From Cyanobium sp. NIES-981 (GTDB lineage: Bacteria; Cyanobacteriota; Cyanobacteriia; PCC-6307; Cyanobiaceae): DNA of 64,000 nucleotides. Shown piece by piece: positions 52,726 through 61,290 of the stretch (its first letter is position 1; each line of letters opens with the position of its first letter). The notes below the pieces were generated by a model. That model ran no database searches. It was given only the letters and a program-made list of their open reading frames with translations, and was not told the DNA's origin. A program made the position numbers and the translations under genes. The stretch covers positions 2,957,546-3,021,545 of the forward strand of contig NZ_LT578417.1 of the NCBI RefSeq assembly GCF_900088535.1, given 5' to 3'.

Positions 52726-54585
52726 TCAGGCGTCGGCAGGGTTCACTGTGACCCAGTGCTCCTCGCGGATCTGCTGGCCGAGAACCGCCGGCATTGCTCG
52801 TGGAGGCCTTCCCCCCTTGATCCGTACGCCGAACAGTTCGTGGGCACCACCGGTGAGGGCGATGCAGCGCAAGCCGTAGCGATGGTTCAAGGCCTGGCAA
52901 AGGGGAAGGCGGTAGGCACCGCCGCTGACCACCGCCACCTGCAGAGGCCGTTCCGCATGCCACCGGCCGATGGTGCCGATCATGTCGTCCAGGGTTCGTT
53001 TGAGCCCAGTGCTCGGGTGATGGGGATACCGACCGTCGGGAGGTTCCAGACAACGCACATCCCTGGCCGGTACGAGGGTCTGCTCAAACAGCCGCCAGGC
53101 GTTGCCGCCTTCGTGCTGTTGCTGCACCAGCCGTGCTGCCGGACCGACATAGACCACCTCCTGTTCAGCGAGCGACCGCAGGAGTTCCATGGGGGCAACC
53201 CCACCCCACACCGGTTCGAGGGTGGCAGTGTTCCTGCGGATAGCCTGCAGCAATGGCTGGGCCAGCCAGCGGCAATGTTCCTCTGCGGTCCAGAGGGCAC
53301 CCTCTCCCCAGAGCTCTATCCGGCAGACCAGCTGCAGAGCAGCCTCCAGCCAGCTGTCGAAGCTCTCGCGGGGGTTGGTGGGGTCTGCGTGGAATCCCCA
53401 ATCGCGGCGAAACCGGCGAAGGCAATCAAGGGGGGCGATGGCTCCACCCCACCACTGGCTTTGGCGCATGCCCTCCATCCAGAAGCCAGGATTGCCCTCT
53501 GCATTAGCCACGTCCTTCAGTGCCTTGTCCATTGCTGCTGGGTCGGCGACGGCTTGTTGCAGCACGGCCAGCTCGACGGCCTCCAGTTCGATCAGAAGGG
53601 GGAGGCTCTTGAGAGGGTTGGGTGGTTGTGCCCATGACCCCGCAGCCGTGCCCTCCCCAGGTAGGCCCAGCTTGAGCCGCCGGCACTCTCCCCGCCAGAT
53701 GTTCACGGCACGGGGCAACCGCGCGATGGCGCTGGCCTGTAGCGGTTCACCCAGAAGCTCCAGCACTCCAAGGGAGGCACTGAGCGTGGCCACAGGGTCT
53801 TCGATGTCGACCAGGGTCTGGGAATCCTGTTGTGCCGTGTGTACCTCGGCCAGGAATTCTCGGATGAGCTCACCGGAAGGATCCAGAGCCCTTTCAGCTG
53901 CCAAGTTCAGCGCTAGGACGCCTTCTGCCTCTCGCCGCACCGGCGCGCCGGGGATGTACTCCAGCTGAAGCCGGCGCGCGCCAGAGGGGCGCGGCGCTGT
54001 AGGCACCGCTACGACCAGTTCCTGATGAGGCTGGGGCTGATGCTGAGGCTCGGGAGGACCGGCCTCTGCCGAAGCCAGTTCCTTCAGGCGCAGCTGCACC
54101 CACACCGGGCAGGGGTCGAGCTTGGTGGCCAGCCGCTCGAACAGCAGCCGCGCCCTGGCCGTCGCATCGGGCTCGTTCCGCACCAGCTTGTGCCAGGCCA
54201 CCGCTCCGCGCTGCAGGATCTGCCGCTCCAGCACCGGCAGCCAGTGGGGGATCTCCACCGGCAGGCTGTGGTGGTGTTCCAGCAGCTGCGCCAGCCGCCA
54301 GCTCAGGGCGGCCTGCTGCGGCAGCGGCAGCGGCTCCTGCTGGATGGTGGTGAGCACGGGGTGCAGGGCTGCCGTGGTGGCATTGATCAGCCGGCCGTAC
54401 AGCAGCCAGTGCTGGGCGTCGCCGCCGTCGCCGCCACGGCTGAGGGAGCTCACCGCGTGGTACGCCTCCTCCACCTGGTCGAGGGCGGACTCCCACCTCC
54501 CCTGCTCCAGCTCCTGCCGGGCCTGGCGATCGGTGGTGCGCAACACCTGCGCCGCCGTGGCCGCTTCGACGTTGCCCGTGCTCAT
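52726..54585 (-). CDS. GT-D-fold protein, putative glycosyltransferase
   Basis: 619 aa from ATG 54585 (MSTGNVEAATAAQVLRTTDR); the 4-bp overlap with the upstream gene supports this start. The helical N-terminal half has no recognised domain. The C-terminal 120 residues match the GT-D fold: VVYVGPAARLVQQQHE, then VAVVSGGAYRLPLCQALNHR and ALTGGAHELFGVRIKGG, comparable to the 'GAYGLPLA ... GGATQLLFGI' block of that family. Likely adds sugar to a polysaccharide or protein; donor unknown. Convergent with the GT2-GT4 gene, separated by 53 bp that contain an inverted repeat (CCTGCCG/CGGCAGG). Confidence 0.65.
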   Translation of the reverse strand: MSTGNVEAATAAQVLRTTDRQARQELEQGRWESALDQVEEAYHAVSSLSRGGDGGDAQHWLLYGRLINATTAALHPVLTTIQQEPLPLPQQAALSWRLAQLLEHHHSLPVEIPHWLPVLERQILQRGAVAWHKLVRNEPDATARARLLFERLATKLDPCPVWVQLRLKELASAEAGPPEPQHQPQPHQELVVAVPTAPRPSGARRLQLEYIPGAPVRREAEGVLALNLAAERALDPSGELIREFLAEVHTAQQDSQTLVDIEDPVATLSASLGVLELLGEPLQASAIARLPRAVNIWRGECRRLKLGLPGEGTAAGSWAQPPNPLKSLPLLIELEAVELAVLQQAVADPAAMDKALKDVANAEGNPGFWMEGMRQSQWWGGAIAPLDCLRRFRRDWGFHADPTNPRESFDSWLEAALQLVCRIELWGEGALWTAEEHCRWLAQPLLQAIRRNTATLEPVWGGVAPMELLRSLAEQEVVYVGPAARLVQQQHEGGNAWRLFEQTLVPARDVRCLEPPDGRYPHHPSTGLKRTLDDMIGTIGRWHAERPLQVAVVSGGAYRLPLCQALNHRYGLRCIALTGGAHELFGVRIKGGRPPRAMPAVLGQQIREEHWVTVNPADA

Positions 54586-55412
54586 GGCGCTGGGCAGGGG
54601 AGGGTGAGCCACTCGCTCTGGGGCTTGATCCGCACGTCGGGTGGCTGGTCGACCAAAGCCTGACAGCGCTGCCGGAAGTGGAGGAGCCGGTCCTCCACGT
54701 CGGGGATGGCGCCCAGATGCTCCTCGAGCCGCTCTTCCACCCGCCGGTAGAGCGAGAGATCCAGTTCGGTCACGGCCAGGCCCATGGGCGTGCACCGGTG
54801 GCGTTCTTCGAGGTCTGCCAATCCGTGGGAGGACGTGGTGTTGAACCGCTGGGGATAGGCCAGATTCCAGGACTGGCCCATGCGCTCCAATTTAGCCTCC
54901 AGGGCCACCATGGATTCGTCGTACCGCTCCACCAGACCCACGAAGAGATCGTCCCGCTCCAGGTCGATCAGCTCGGGCCGTGCGGCCCAGCCGCGGCGGT
55001 ACACCCAGTCCACCGGCTCCTGGGGGGAGAGATGGCGGGTCTGGTAGTTGGCCAGGGTGGAGCTCAACAGCTGCTCGAGATGCCTGGCAAAGGGAACCTT
55101 CTGGGCTGACTGCTGCACCGTTGTGGTGAAGCGGAAGGCAGAGCCGATCCGGGCCATCGGCTCCCGCAGGATGGCCACCTTGAGCTGGGCCACGGCGCCC
55201 GGCGGGGGCAGGGTGACGAGATGGGAGGTGATCGCCCGGGGACGGCTGTCGGACGCCTGCAGGTGATCGCGCAGCAACTGCCAGTGGAGACGATCGCCGG
55301 ATTCGGGGGACTCTGCATAGATTAATTGGCTGTTGCTGCTATGTTCCAGCGACCAGATGAAGGTGGTTCCAGCACATTTGAATCCGTGAAGATGTAGGAT
55401 GTCTGTATACAC
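54582..55412 (-). CDS. Sulfotransferase-family protein
   Basis: 276 aa. N-terminal ILHLHGFKCAGTTFIWSLEH is a P-loop of the sulfotransferase-2 type, and LKVAILREPMARIGSAFRF is the 3'-phosphate-binding block. DWVYRRGWAARPELI and FVGLVERYDESMVALEAKLE follow as in heparan-sulfotransferase-like bacterial proteins. Predicted to sulfate a glycan using PAPS. Overlaps the GT-D gene start by 4 bp, so the two are co-translated. The upstream 190 bp are AT-richer and should carry the promoter shared with the divergent gene at 55605. Confidence 0.82.
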   Translation of the reverse strand: MYTDILHLHGFKCAGTTFIWSLEHSSNSQLIYAESPESGDRLHWQLLRDHLQASDSRPRAITSHLVTLPPPGAVAQLKVAILREPMARIGSAFRFTTTVQQSAQKVPFARHLEQLLSSTLANYQTRHLSPQEPVDWVYRRGWAARPELIDLERDDLFVGLVERYDESMVALEAKLERMGQSWNLAYPQRFNTTSSHGLADLEERHRCTPMGLAVTELDLSLYRRVEERLEEHLGAIPDVEDRLLHFRQRCQALVDQPPDVRIKPQSEWLTLPCPAP

Positions 55413-55604
55413 GTGGCGTGGCAGCTCAAGGCAGTGAGCAACAGTGATGCTTCATGACAGGCTGGTAAGAGCGCCATGAGCACTCTCCGAGGCATGCCAG
55501 AAAGCCCGCCTGAAGCGGCGTGCTGAATTCAGCACAACTGCGGACTAATGTATCTCAGTTTACCTATCAGCGGTCGGTAGGCCTGCGCCGTTCCCCACGG
55601 CATC

Positions 55605-57086
55605 ATGGTGAACAGTGCGTGGCCGCCGGCCATGCCCCCCCTGCGGATGCCCCCCGAGAGGATGCCCTTGGAGAGTTCTCCGGCCCTGCCCACGATCAAC
55701 GCCTACACCTGGGCGGATCACTTCAGCTTCGACGGCCTTCTCTCCCTGGGCAGGAGCCACCTCCGCAAGGGCGACCGGGCTTCCCTCTTCCTCGCCGCGG
55801 AAGCAGCCCTGCGCACCGGGGACGCGGGCCTGGCCTCCGAAGTGCTGCAGGGGCTGGAGATGGTGGGGCGGGGAGCGGATCCCAGCTGCTTCCAGCACAT
55901 CTACCACCTGGCCCTCGCCGACCTGCTCGGCCAGGATCTGGCGGCCACAGGGGCGGTGGAGCCCCTGCTGGGCTGTCTGAGCCAGCTTCCCCTGGCCAGT
56001 TCCCGCCTGGCCCTGCGGCTGCTCAGCCGGGCCGGACGGGCCGAGGCGGCGCGACCGGCCCTCGAGCAGGCCGGCCATGCCCCCGCCCTTTACCTCAACG
56101 AGCTGGCGGACCGGCCGCAGGCCGCCAGCCGCCAGCTTCGAGCTGTCTTGCCCGAACTCGATGCGGACGCAGCCCATCTGATCGCGGGGTTCCTGGCCCT
56201 GGTGCCGGAGTCCCTGCGCCAGCCCGGCCACGAGTGGTGGGATCCCACGGCGGCCGACCCCCACCGCCTGACGCAGCTGCAGGAGCGCCTGCGCCAGGCC
56301 CTGCGCAGCCGCCAGGGCTTCGCCCTGATCCGCCTCGGCGATGGGGAGGGGCTGTTCCTCTCCGGCCTGCGCAACGACCTCGGGGGCGCCACCACGAACG
56401 GCACCCCCATCGATCCGCGGCTCACCCCCCAGGGCCACCTCCTCCCCGAGGAGTACGCCAGGCTGATGGCCAGCCTGTGCGGTGCCGTGGAGCGGGCCGA
56501 CGTGGTGGGCCTCCCCGACCTCGACCAGATCGCCCATGGCCCCAGGCAGATGGGCACTGTGCTCTCGGGGCTGGGCCAGCACCTCACCCTGGCGCGGCTG
56601 GTGGCGATGCGGCAGCGCTTCGTGTCCGGCGGAGCCCACCTGCATCTGTTCCTGCTCCATGCCGGCGCCCTGCTGCAGCCCGACCTCCTGGAGGCCCTGC
56701 ACGGGGTGGTGGGCCCGGTGATCCCACCAGGCCTGGAGGCCCTCGCGCCCGGAAGTTACGTGGTGCCCGGGGAGAAGCGCTACTGGACGACCCAGCCCGG
56801 CGGCCGCCCCCCCCACTACCCCCATTACTTCGAGCGCTTCGCTGCCTGGGCGGACACGCACGTGCGGCCCGGTCGGCTGTTCCTGGTGGGCGCAGGCATC
56901 CTCGGCAAGATTTACTGCGACCGGATCCGCGAGAGGGGTGGGGTGGCCCTCGACCTGGGCTCCGTGCTGGATCTGCTGGTGGAGCGCTACGACACCCGCG
57001 GCGAGATCCGGCGCTCCCCCCACCTCAAGCGCGCCGCTGATCGCTTCCTCGCCGCCTTCGCCGAGCGGCGTGGCGGCGAGGGTTAA
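55605..57086 (+). CDS. GT-D-fold glycosyltransferase
   Basis: 493 aa. N-terminal 190 residues are helical and TPR-like (LSLGRSHLRKGDRASLFLAA). From about 235 the GT-D domain: FALIRLGDGEGLFLSGL with the conserved GDGE, ADVVGLPDLDQIAHGPRQMG, YVVPGEKRYWTTQ and the terminal block LFLVGAGILGKIYCDRIRER followed by GGVALDLGSVLDL. Members transfer glucose onto serine-rich adhesins or other acceptors. The end overlaps the convergent TPR gene by 4 bp. Confidence 0.85.
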   Translation: MVNSAWPPAMPPLRMPPERMPLESSPALPTINAYTWADHFSFDGLLSLGRSHLRKGDRASLFLAAEAALRTGDAGLASEVLQGLEMVGRGADPSCFQHIYHLALADLLGQDLAATGAVEPLLGCLSQLPLASSRLALRLLSRAGRAEAARPALEQAGHAPALYLNELADRPQAASRQLRAVLPELDADAAHLIAGFLALVPESLRQPGHEWWDPTAADPHRLTQLQERLRQALRSRQGFALIRLGDGEGLFLSGLRNDLGGATTNGTPIDPRLTPQGHLLPEEYARLMASLCGAVERADVVGLPDLDQIAHGPRQMGTVLSGLGQHLTLARLVAMRQRFVSGGAHLHLFLLHAGALLQPDLLEALHGVVGPVIPPGLEALAPGSYVVPGEKRYWTTQPGGRPPHYPHYFERFAAWADTHVRPGRLFLVGAGILGKIYCDRIRERGGVALDLGSVLDLLVERYDTRGEIRRSPHLKRAADRFLAAFAERRGGEG

Positions 57087-59149
57087 CCCAGCAGCCGCGC
57101 CACCGCCAGCAGGGGCCCGCTCCAGTCGGCCGGCTGCCCCTGGCGCAGCACCGTCACCGCGTCGTACCACTGGGTGGTCTCGCCCTGATGCCCCCAGCGC
57201 CAGTCGCAGTTGTGGGGCACCAGCAGCAGGGTGGGCTTGCCGAGGGCGCCGGCCAGGTGGGCGGTCACGTTGCTGATCGTCACGACCACGTCGCAGGCCT
57301 CGATCAGGGCCGCCAGGCCGTCGAGGTCATGGAAGAGATCGATGTCCGCCGCCGTGGCCAGCTCCAGGCCCTGCTGCTCCCGCACCTCCCGGAGATCGGT
57401 GTCCGTGTCGCCGTACTGCAGGGTGAGCAGGCGGGCGTCGAGGCTGCCGAGGGTGGCGGCCAACTCGAGGAGGGGCAGACTCTTCTCCCGCGCCGGTGAA
57501 CGCTTCACGCTCGAGCGCCAGCTCACACCGATCAGCCTCCCCGGGGCTTCCCCCAGCAGTCGGCGCCGCAGCGCCGCCGCCCGGGAGGCGTCGGCGCGGA
57601 GGAAGCCGGCGGCGGCGGCCTGAAACGCCAGGGGCTTGCGGCGCAGGAAGCGCCCCAGCGACCCCAGCGGGATGTGGTGGTCGTGCTCCTCCTCGCCGAG
57701 GGGGTCGCCCTGGCCCTTGAAGCGGATGTCCGGGTGGAAGGAGCGGCGGAACAGGGGCAGCAGCCGCGCGTCCGTGCGCACGGTGAGGGCATCGCAGAGC
57801 AGGTGGAGCTGGGGGATCTGGGAGGCGAACATCACCACATCGCCGATGCCCTGCTCCCCCCAGGCCAGAACCCGTCCGCTGCTTCCCGGCTGCCAGAGAG
57901 GCCGGGCTGTTGAGAGGCGGTCGTTCTGGGTCTCCCGCCGCCGCCAGCGCCACTCGTACTCCTCCCAGCCCCGGGCCCAGGCGCCGGTGTGCAGCAGGGT
58001 GAGCCCCAGGTTGAAGTGGGCATCGGCGTAGTCGTGCTGTTGGGCGATGGCCTGCTCGAAAACCTCCACGGCCTCGGTGTGCTCACCCAGCTCCTCCAGC
58101 GCGTTACCGAGGTTCGAGAGCGCTTCGGGATAGTGGGGGCGGAGAACGAGGGCGTGCCGGAAAGCGGTGATGGCGGCCTGGACATCACCCAGCTGCTGCA
58201 GGGTGGCACCCAGATTGGAGTGGGCTTCGGCGAAGTCGTCCTTCAGCTGGAGAGCCTGGCGGTAGGCCGCCACGGCCCCGGCCGGGTCGCCGCTCTCCCG
58301 CAGGGTGTTGCCGAGGTTGCAGCAGGCCTCCGGCTGGTTGGGGTTGTGGGCGAGGGTCTGCCGGTAGAGCTGGATCGCCTCCGCCAGGCTGCCCTGCTCC
58401 CGCAGCACGTTGGCCAGGTTGAAGCTGGCTTCGGCGAAGGTGGGCAGGAGCGCCAGGGCCTGGCGGTAGGCGGCGATCGCCCCCTCGCTCTGCCCCAGCT
58501 GCTGGCAGGCGTTGCCGAGGTTGCAGTGCGCTTCCGGAAAGGCGGCCCGCAGGGTCAGGGCCTGGCGGTAGGCCCCGGCGGCGGCGGTGGGATCGCCCTG
58601 ATGGAGCAGGGCATTGCCCAGCAGAAAGTGCAGCTCCGGCTCCTCGGGCTGGCGGTCCAGGGCCTGGCCCAGCAGGGCGGCCGCCGCTGCATGGTCGCCC
58701 TGCTCGCAGAGGGTCTGGGCCAGGAGGGGCACTGCACCAGGAAAATCGGCCTGCAGCTCCAGCGCGCGCCGGTAGGAAGCCACTGCCGCATCCAGATCGC
58801 CGCGGACCCGCTGCACATTGCCCCGATTGAAGTGGGCGGCCGCATAGGCGGGATCAAGGCTCAGAGCTGTTTCCAACAGGTCCAGAGCCTCCTGCCAGCG
58901 TCCGTCCCTGGTGCAGAGGCCGGCCAGGTTGAGGGCGGTGCTGGCACGAGCCTTGCCCCCTGCCAGCAGGGCGCGAAGGAGGTGCTCCGCCTCGGCGTGG
59001 TTTCCCTGCTGCAGGTGTGCGAGGGCGCGGCGTTCCTGCTCAAGCACGGACGCAGGGGCCATGGTCGCCCGGTTGCCCGAGCCAGGCGAGGTGGCGCTGA
59101 ATCCAAGACCCTGACGCCGGTTGCGGCTGGATTGTTGAGGCTTTGTCAT
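57083..59149 (-). CDS. TPR-repeat protein with GT9-like glycosyltransferase domain
   Basis: 688 aa (an ATG at 59062 would give 659). About eleven 34-residue TPR units span residues 35-405; typical are AYRQALALLPTFAEASFNLA and AYRQALQLKDDFAEAHSNLG. The C-terminal domain has WGEQGIGDVVMFASQIPQLH, GVSWRSSVKRSPAREKSLPL and VVTISNVTAHLAGALGKPTL, the pattern of GT9/GT41-like TPR transferases. Related to the gene at 59744. TPRs probably dock a protein or glycan acceptor. Confidence 0.87.
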   Translation of the reverse strand: MTKPQQSSRNRRQGLGFSATSPGSGNRATMAPASVLEQERRALAHLQQGNHAEAEHLLRALLAGGKARASTALNLAGLCTRDGRWQEALDLLETALSLDPAYAAAHFNRGNVQRVRGDLDAAVASYRRALELQADFPGAVPLLAQTLCEQGDHAAAAALLGQALDRQPEEPELHFLLGNALLHQGDPTAAAGAYRQALTLRAAFPEAHCNLGNACQQLGQSEGAIAAYRQALALLPTFAEASFNLANVLREQGSLAEAIQLYRQTLAHNPNQPEACCNLGNTLRESGDPAGAVAAYRQALQLKDDFAEAHSNLGATLQQLGDVQAAITAFRHALVLRPHYPEALSNLGNALEELGEHTEAVEVFEQAIAQQHDYADAHFNLGLTLLHTGAWARGWEEYEWRWRRRETQNDRLSTARPLWQPGSSGRVLAWGEQGIGDVVMFASQIPQLHLLCDALTVRTDARLLPLFRRSFHPDIRFKGQGDPLGEEEHDHHIPLGSLGRFLRRKPLAFQAAAAGFLRADASRAAALRRRLLGEAPGRLIGVSWRSSVKRSPAREKSLPLLELAATLGSLDARLLTLQYGDTDTDLREVREQQGLELATAADIDLFHDLDGLAALIEACDVVVTISNVTAHLAGALGKPTLLLVPHNCDWRWGHQGETTQWYDAVTVLRQGQPADWSGPLLAVARLLG

Positions 59150-59238
59150 TGGTTCAGTTCAGCTGCTCCCAGCCCGGCACTGGGCTGCTGCCCTGCCCCA
59201 GAATGGCTGCCGCCCTACCTGGCTGCTGCCTCCGTGCC

Positions 59239-59811
59239 ATGACCCTGCCCGGCAATCCAGCCACGATCACAGACGCCTACCGCAGCCAGCAGCAGGTGCT
59301 GCATCGGAACCCTCACTATGGAGTGGCTTCGTTGTCGTTTGCCCCCTTGGTGCAGACGATCCTTCGCCAACACAACATCAACCAGCTCAGTGACTACGGC
59401 GCCGGCAAGCAGAACCTCCGCAAGGCACTGGAGCAGCGGGGGGTGGAGCTGGCGGCTTATCACCCCTTCGATCCGGCATTTCCCCACTATGGAGAGCCGC
59501 AACCTGCTCCTCTTGTGTGCTGCATCGATGTGCTTGAACACGTGGAGCCCTCCTGCCTGGAGGCGGTGCTGCGTGAGCTGGAGCGGATCGTGGTGCAGCT
59601 GGGCTTCTTCACGATTCACACCGGCCCCGCCGGTAAATCCCTGCCCGATGGCCGCAATGCCCATCTGATCCAGGCCCCCAGCTCGTGGTGGCTGCCGAAA
59701 CTGGCGGAGCATTTCGAGATCCAGCATCTTCAGCACCACAGGCTCATGGGCCAGGGCATGTGGATGGTGGTGAGCCCCCGCCAGCAGCCCCTCTGGGTGG
59801 ACGGCTCCTGA
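59239..59811 (+). CDS. SAM-dependent methyltransferase
   Basis: 190 aa from ATG 59239 (MTLPGNPATITDAYRSQQQV). Class I fold: the Gly loop LSDYGAGKQNLRKALEQRG replaces the usual DxGxG, then YHPFDPAFP and CCIDVLEHVEPSCLEAVLRE. Similar small methyltransferases are found inside glycan loci. The last 68 bp overlap the convergent TPR gene at 59744. Confidence 0.8.
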   Translation: MTLPGNPATITDAYRSQQQVLHRNPHYGVASLSFAPLVQTILRQHNINQLSDYGAGKQNLRKALEQRGVELAAYHPFDPAFPHYGEPQPAPLVCCIDVLEHVEPSCLEAVLRELERIVVQLGFFTIHTGPAGKSLPDGRNAHLIQAPSSWWLPKLAEHFEIQHLQHHRLMGQGMWMVVSPRQQPLWVDGS

Positions 59812-61210
59812 GACGCTGGCGCACCTGCCGCAGGGGGTGACTCCAATCACCGGCTCGCTGTTGCCGAAACAGGCTCACCGAGGGGTACCACAACGAGGCT
59901 GTGCCGCGCAGACCCCAGCGCCAGTCGGGTACATGCTCCAGCAACACCCAGGTTTCGGTGCCGAGGGTGCCGGCCAGATGCACCGTGGTGTTGGAGATCG
60001 ACACCACCAGGTCGCAGGCGGCGATCAGGGCGGCAAGGCCATCGAGATCCTGGGTGCAATCGAGCCCGGGGGGGCGCAGCACCGTGAGCCCTGCCTCCTG
60101 CTGCACCTGCTGGATCTGGGCGTCCACATCGCCGTACTGAAGGGACACCAGCTGCACGCCAGGCAAGGCCAGCGCCTTGGCCAGCGCCTGCAGCGCGATC
60201 GATTTACTCTCGCCATACTCAGTATTGGCACTGTGCCACGCGATGCCGCAGAGGACACGATCCGCAGGGGCCATGCTGCTGCGAAACGAACGGCTGCGTT
60301 GGAGATCGGGCAGCAGAACGGAGCGGCGGCTGTGTTGGAAGCTGCTGCGGCTGGGGCGAAGCTGGCGGGGCAGCGATCCAAGCGGAGCGTGGGCCCGATA
60401 GAGGCTCTGCTCCGGCGTGGCGTTCAGGGGGTGGAGCTGAATGGAAGGAAAGGAACGGCGGAACAAGGGGTGCAGGCGCGGGTCGATGAGCAGCAGCAGC
60501 TGCTGCACGCCTCTGGCGGAAAGCTCCGGCAGGAGTGAGGCAAACATCAGCTGATCCCCCACCCCCTGCTCACCCCACAGCAGCAGGGTGTCCACCGGCT
60601 CTCCCTGCCAGAGCGGGCGGGAGGTGGCCAGCCGTTTCCAGTTGGGAAAGGCCTGCCACCGCACCTCATAGGCTGTCCAGCCGTCCTCGAAACGTCCCAG
60701 CAGTAAAAGGGCCATGGCCAGGTTCCACCGGCCCCGGATGTGGTCGCTCTTGCGCGCCAGCAGCGCTTGAAAACAGGCCACGGCCTCTTCCACCTGCCCC
60801 GTGGCTTTCAGGGCGTTGCCGAGATTGTTGTGGAAGAGCAGAGATTCCGGCTCGATCGCCATCGCCTTGCGGTAGGCGCCGATGGCGGCTTCAAGGTCGC
60901 CGAGCTGGGTGTGGATCTTGCCGAGGTTGTAGAGCGCGCTGGTGTCGCTGGGATGCTCCGCCTGCATCGCTTCGAGCAGGGTGATCGCCTCAGCTTCGCG
61001 CTGGGTCATGGCGAACAGCACAGCGAGGGCTTCCTGTGCCTTCTTGCGCTCAAGCGGATCGGAGGTGGCGGTTTCACCCTCCAGCAGGGTGCGCAGCAGG
61101 GTTTCCGCCGCCTGGAACTGCCGCTTGTGCAGGAAGTGGACGGCATGGCGGTAGTGCACAGACCCTCCCCGCCAGGCAAGTGCGTTGGAGGGAGGAGCGG
61201 GCGGGGTCAC
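59744..61210 (-). CDS. TPR-repeat protein with GT9-like glycosyltransferase domain, paralogue
   Basis: 488 aa. Three to four TPR units in residues 20-170 (SALYNLGKIHTQLGDLEAAI, LLFHNNLGNALKATGQVEEA). The C-terminal domain has WGEQGVGDQLMFASLLPELS, CGIAWHSANTEYGESKSIAL and VVSISNTTVHLAGTLGTETW, collinear with the protein at 57083. Shorter TPR array than the paralogue. Likely a glycosyltransferase for protein or surface glycan. Confidence 0.86.
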   Translation of the reverse strand: MTPPAPPSNALAWRGGSVHYRHAVHFLHKRQFQAAETLLRTLLEGETATSDPLERKKAQEALAVLFAMTQREAEAITLLEAMQAEHPSDTSALYNLGKIHTQLGDLEAAIGAYRKAMAIEPESLLFHNNLGNALKATGQVEEAVACFQALLARKSDHIRGRWNLAMALLLLGRFEDGWTAYEVRWQAFPNWKRLATSRPLWQGEPVDTLLLWGEQGVGDQLMFASLLPELSARGVQQLLLLIDPRLHPLFRRSFPSIQLHPLNATPEQSLYRAHAPLGSLPRQLRPSRSSFQHSRRSVLLPDLQRSRSFRSSMAPADRVLCGIAWHSANTEYGESKSIALQALAKALALPGVQLVSLQYGDVDAQIQQVQQEAGLTVLRPPGLDCTQDLDGLAALIAACDLVVSISNTTVHLAGTLGTETWVLLEHVPDWRWGLRGTASLWYPSVSLFRQQRAGDWSHPLRQVRQRLRSRPPRGAAGGGSPPSTCPGP

Positions 61211-61221
61211 AGGCCGGAGAC

Positions 61222-61256
61222 AAAAAAAGAGCCGTGTCGATGGCCAGACACGGCTC
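61222..61256 (-). terminator. Rho-independent terminator downstream of the Hint-domain gene
   Basis: Perfect 10-bp stem GAGCCGTGTC (61229-61238) and GACACGGCTC (61247-61256) with an 8-nt loop, followed on the minus strand by seven Ts (61222-61228). It separates the Hint gene from the TPR gene that follows. Confidence 0.85.
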
Positions 61257-61290
61257 AGATGGCAAGGTTCTAACCCGAGATACCCGAGGC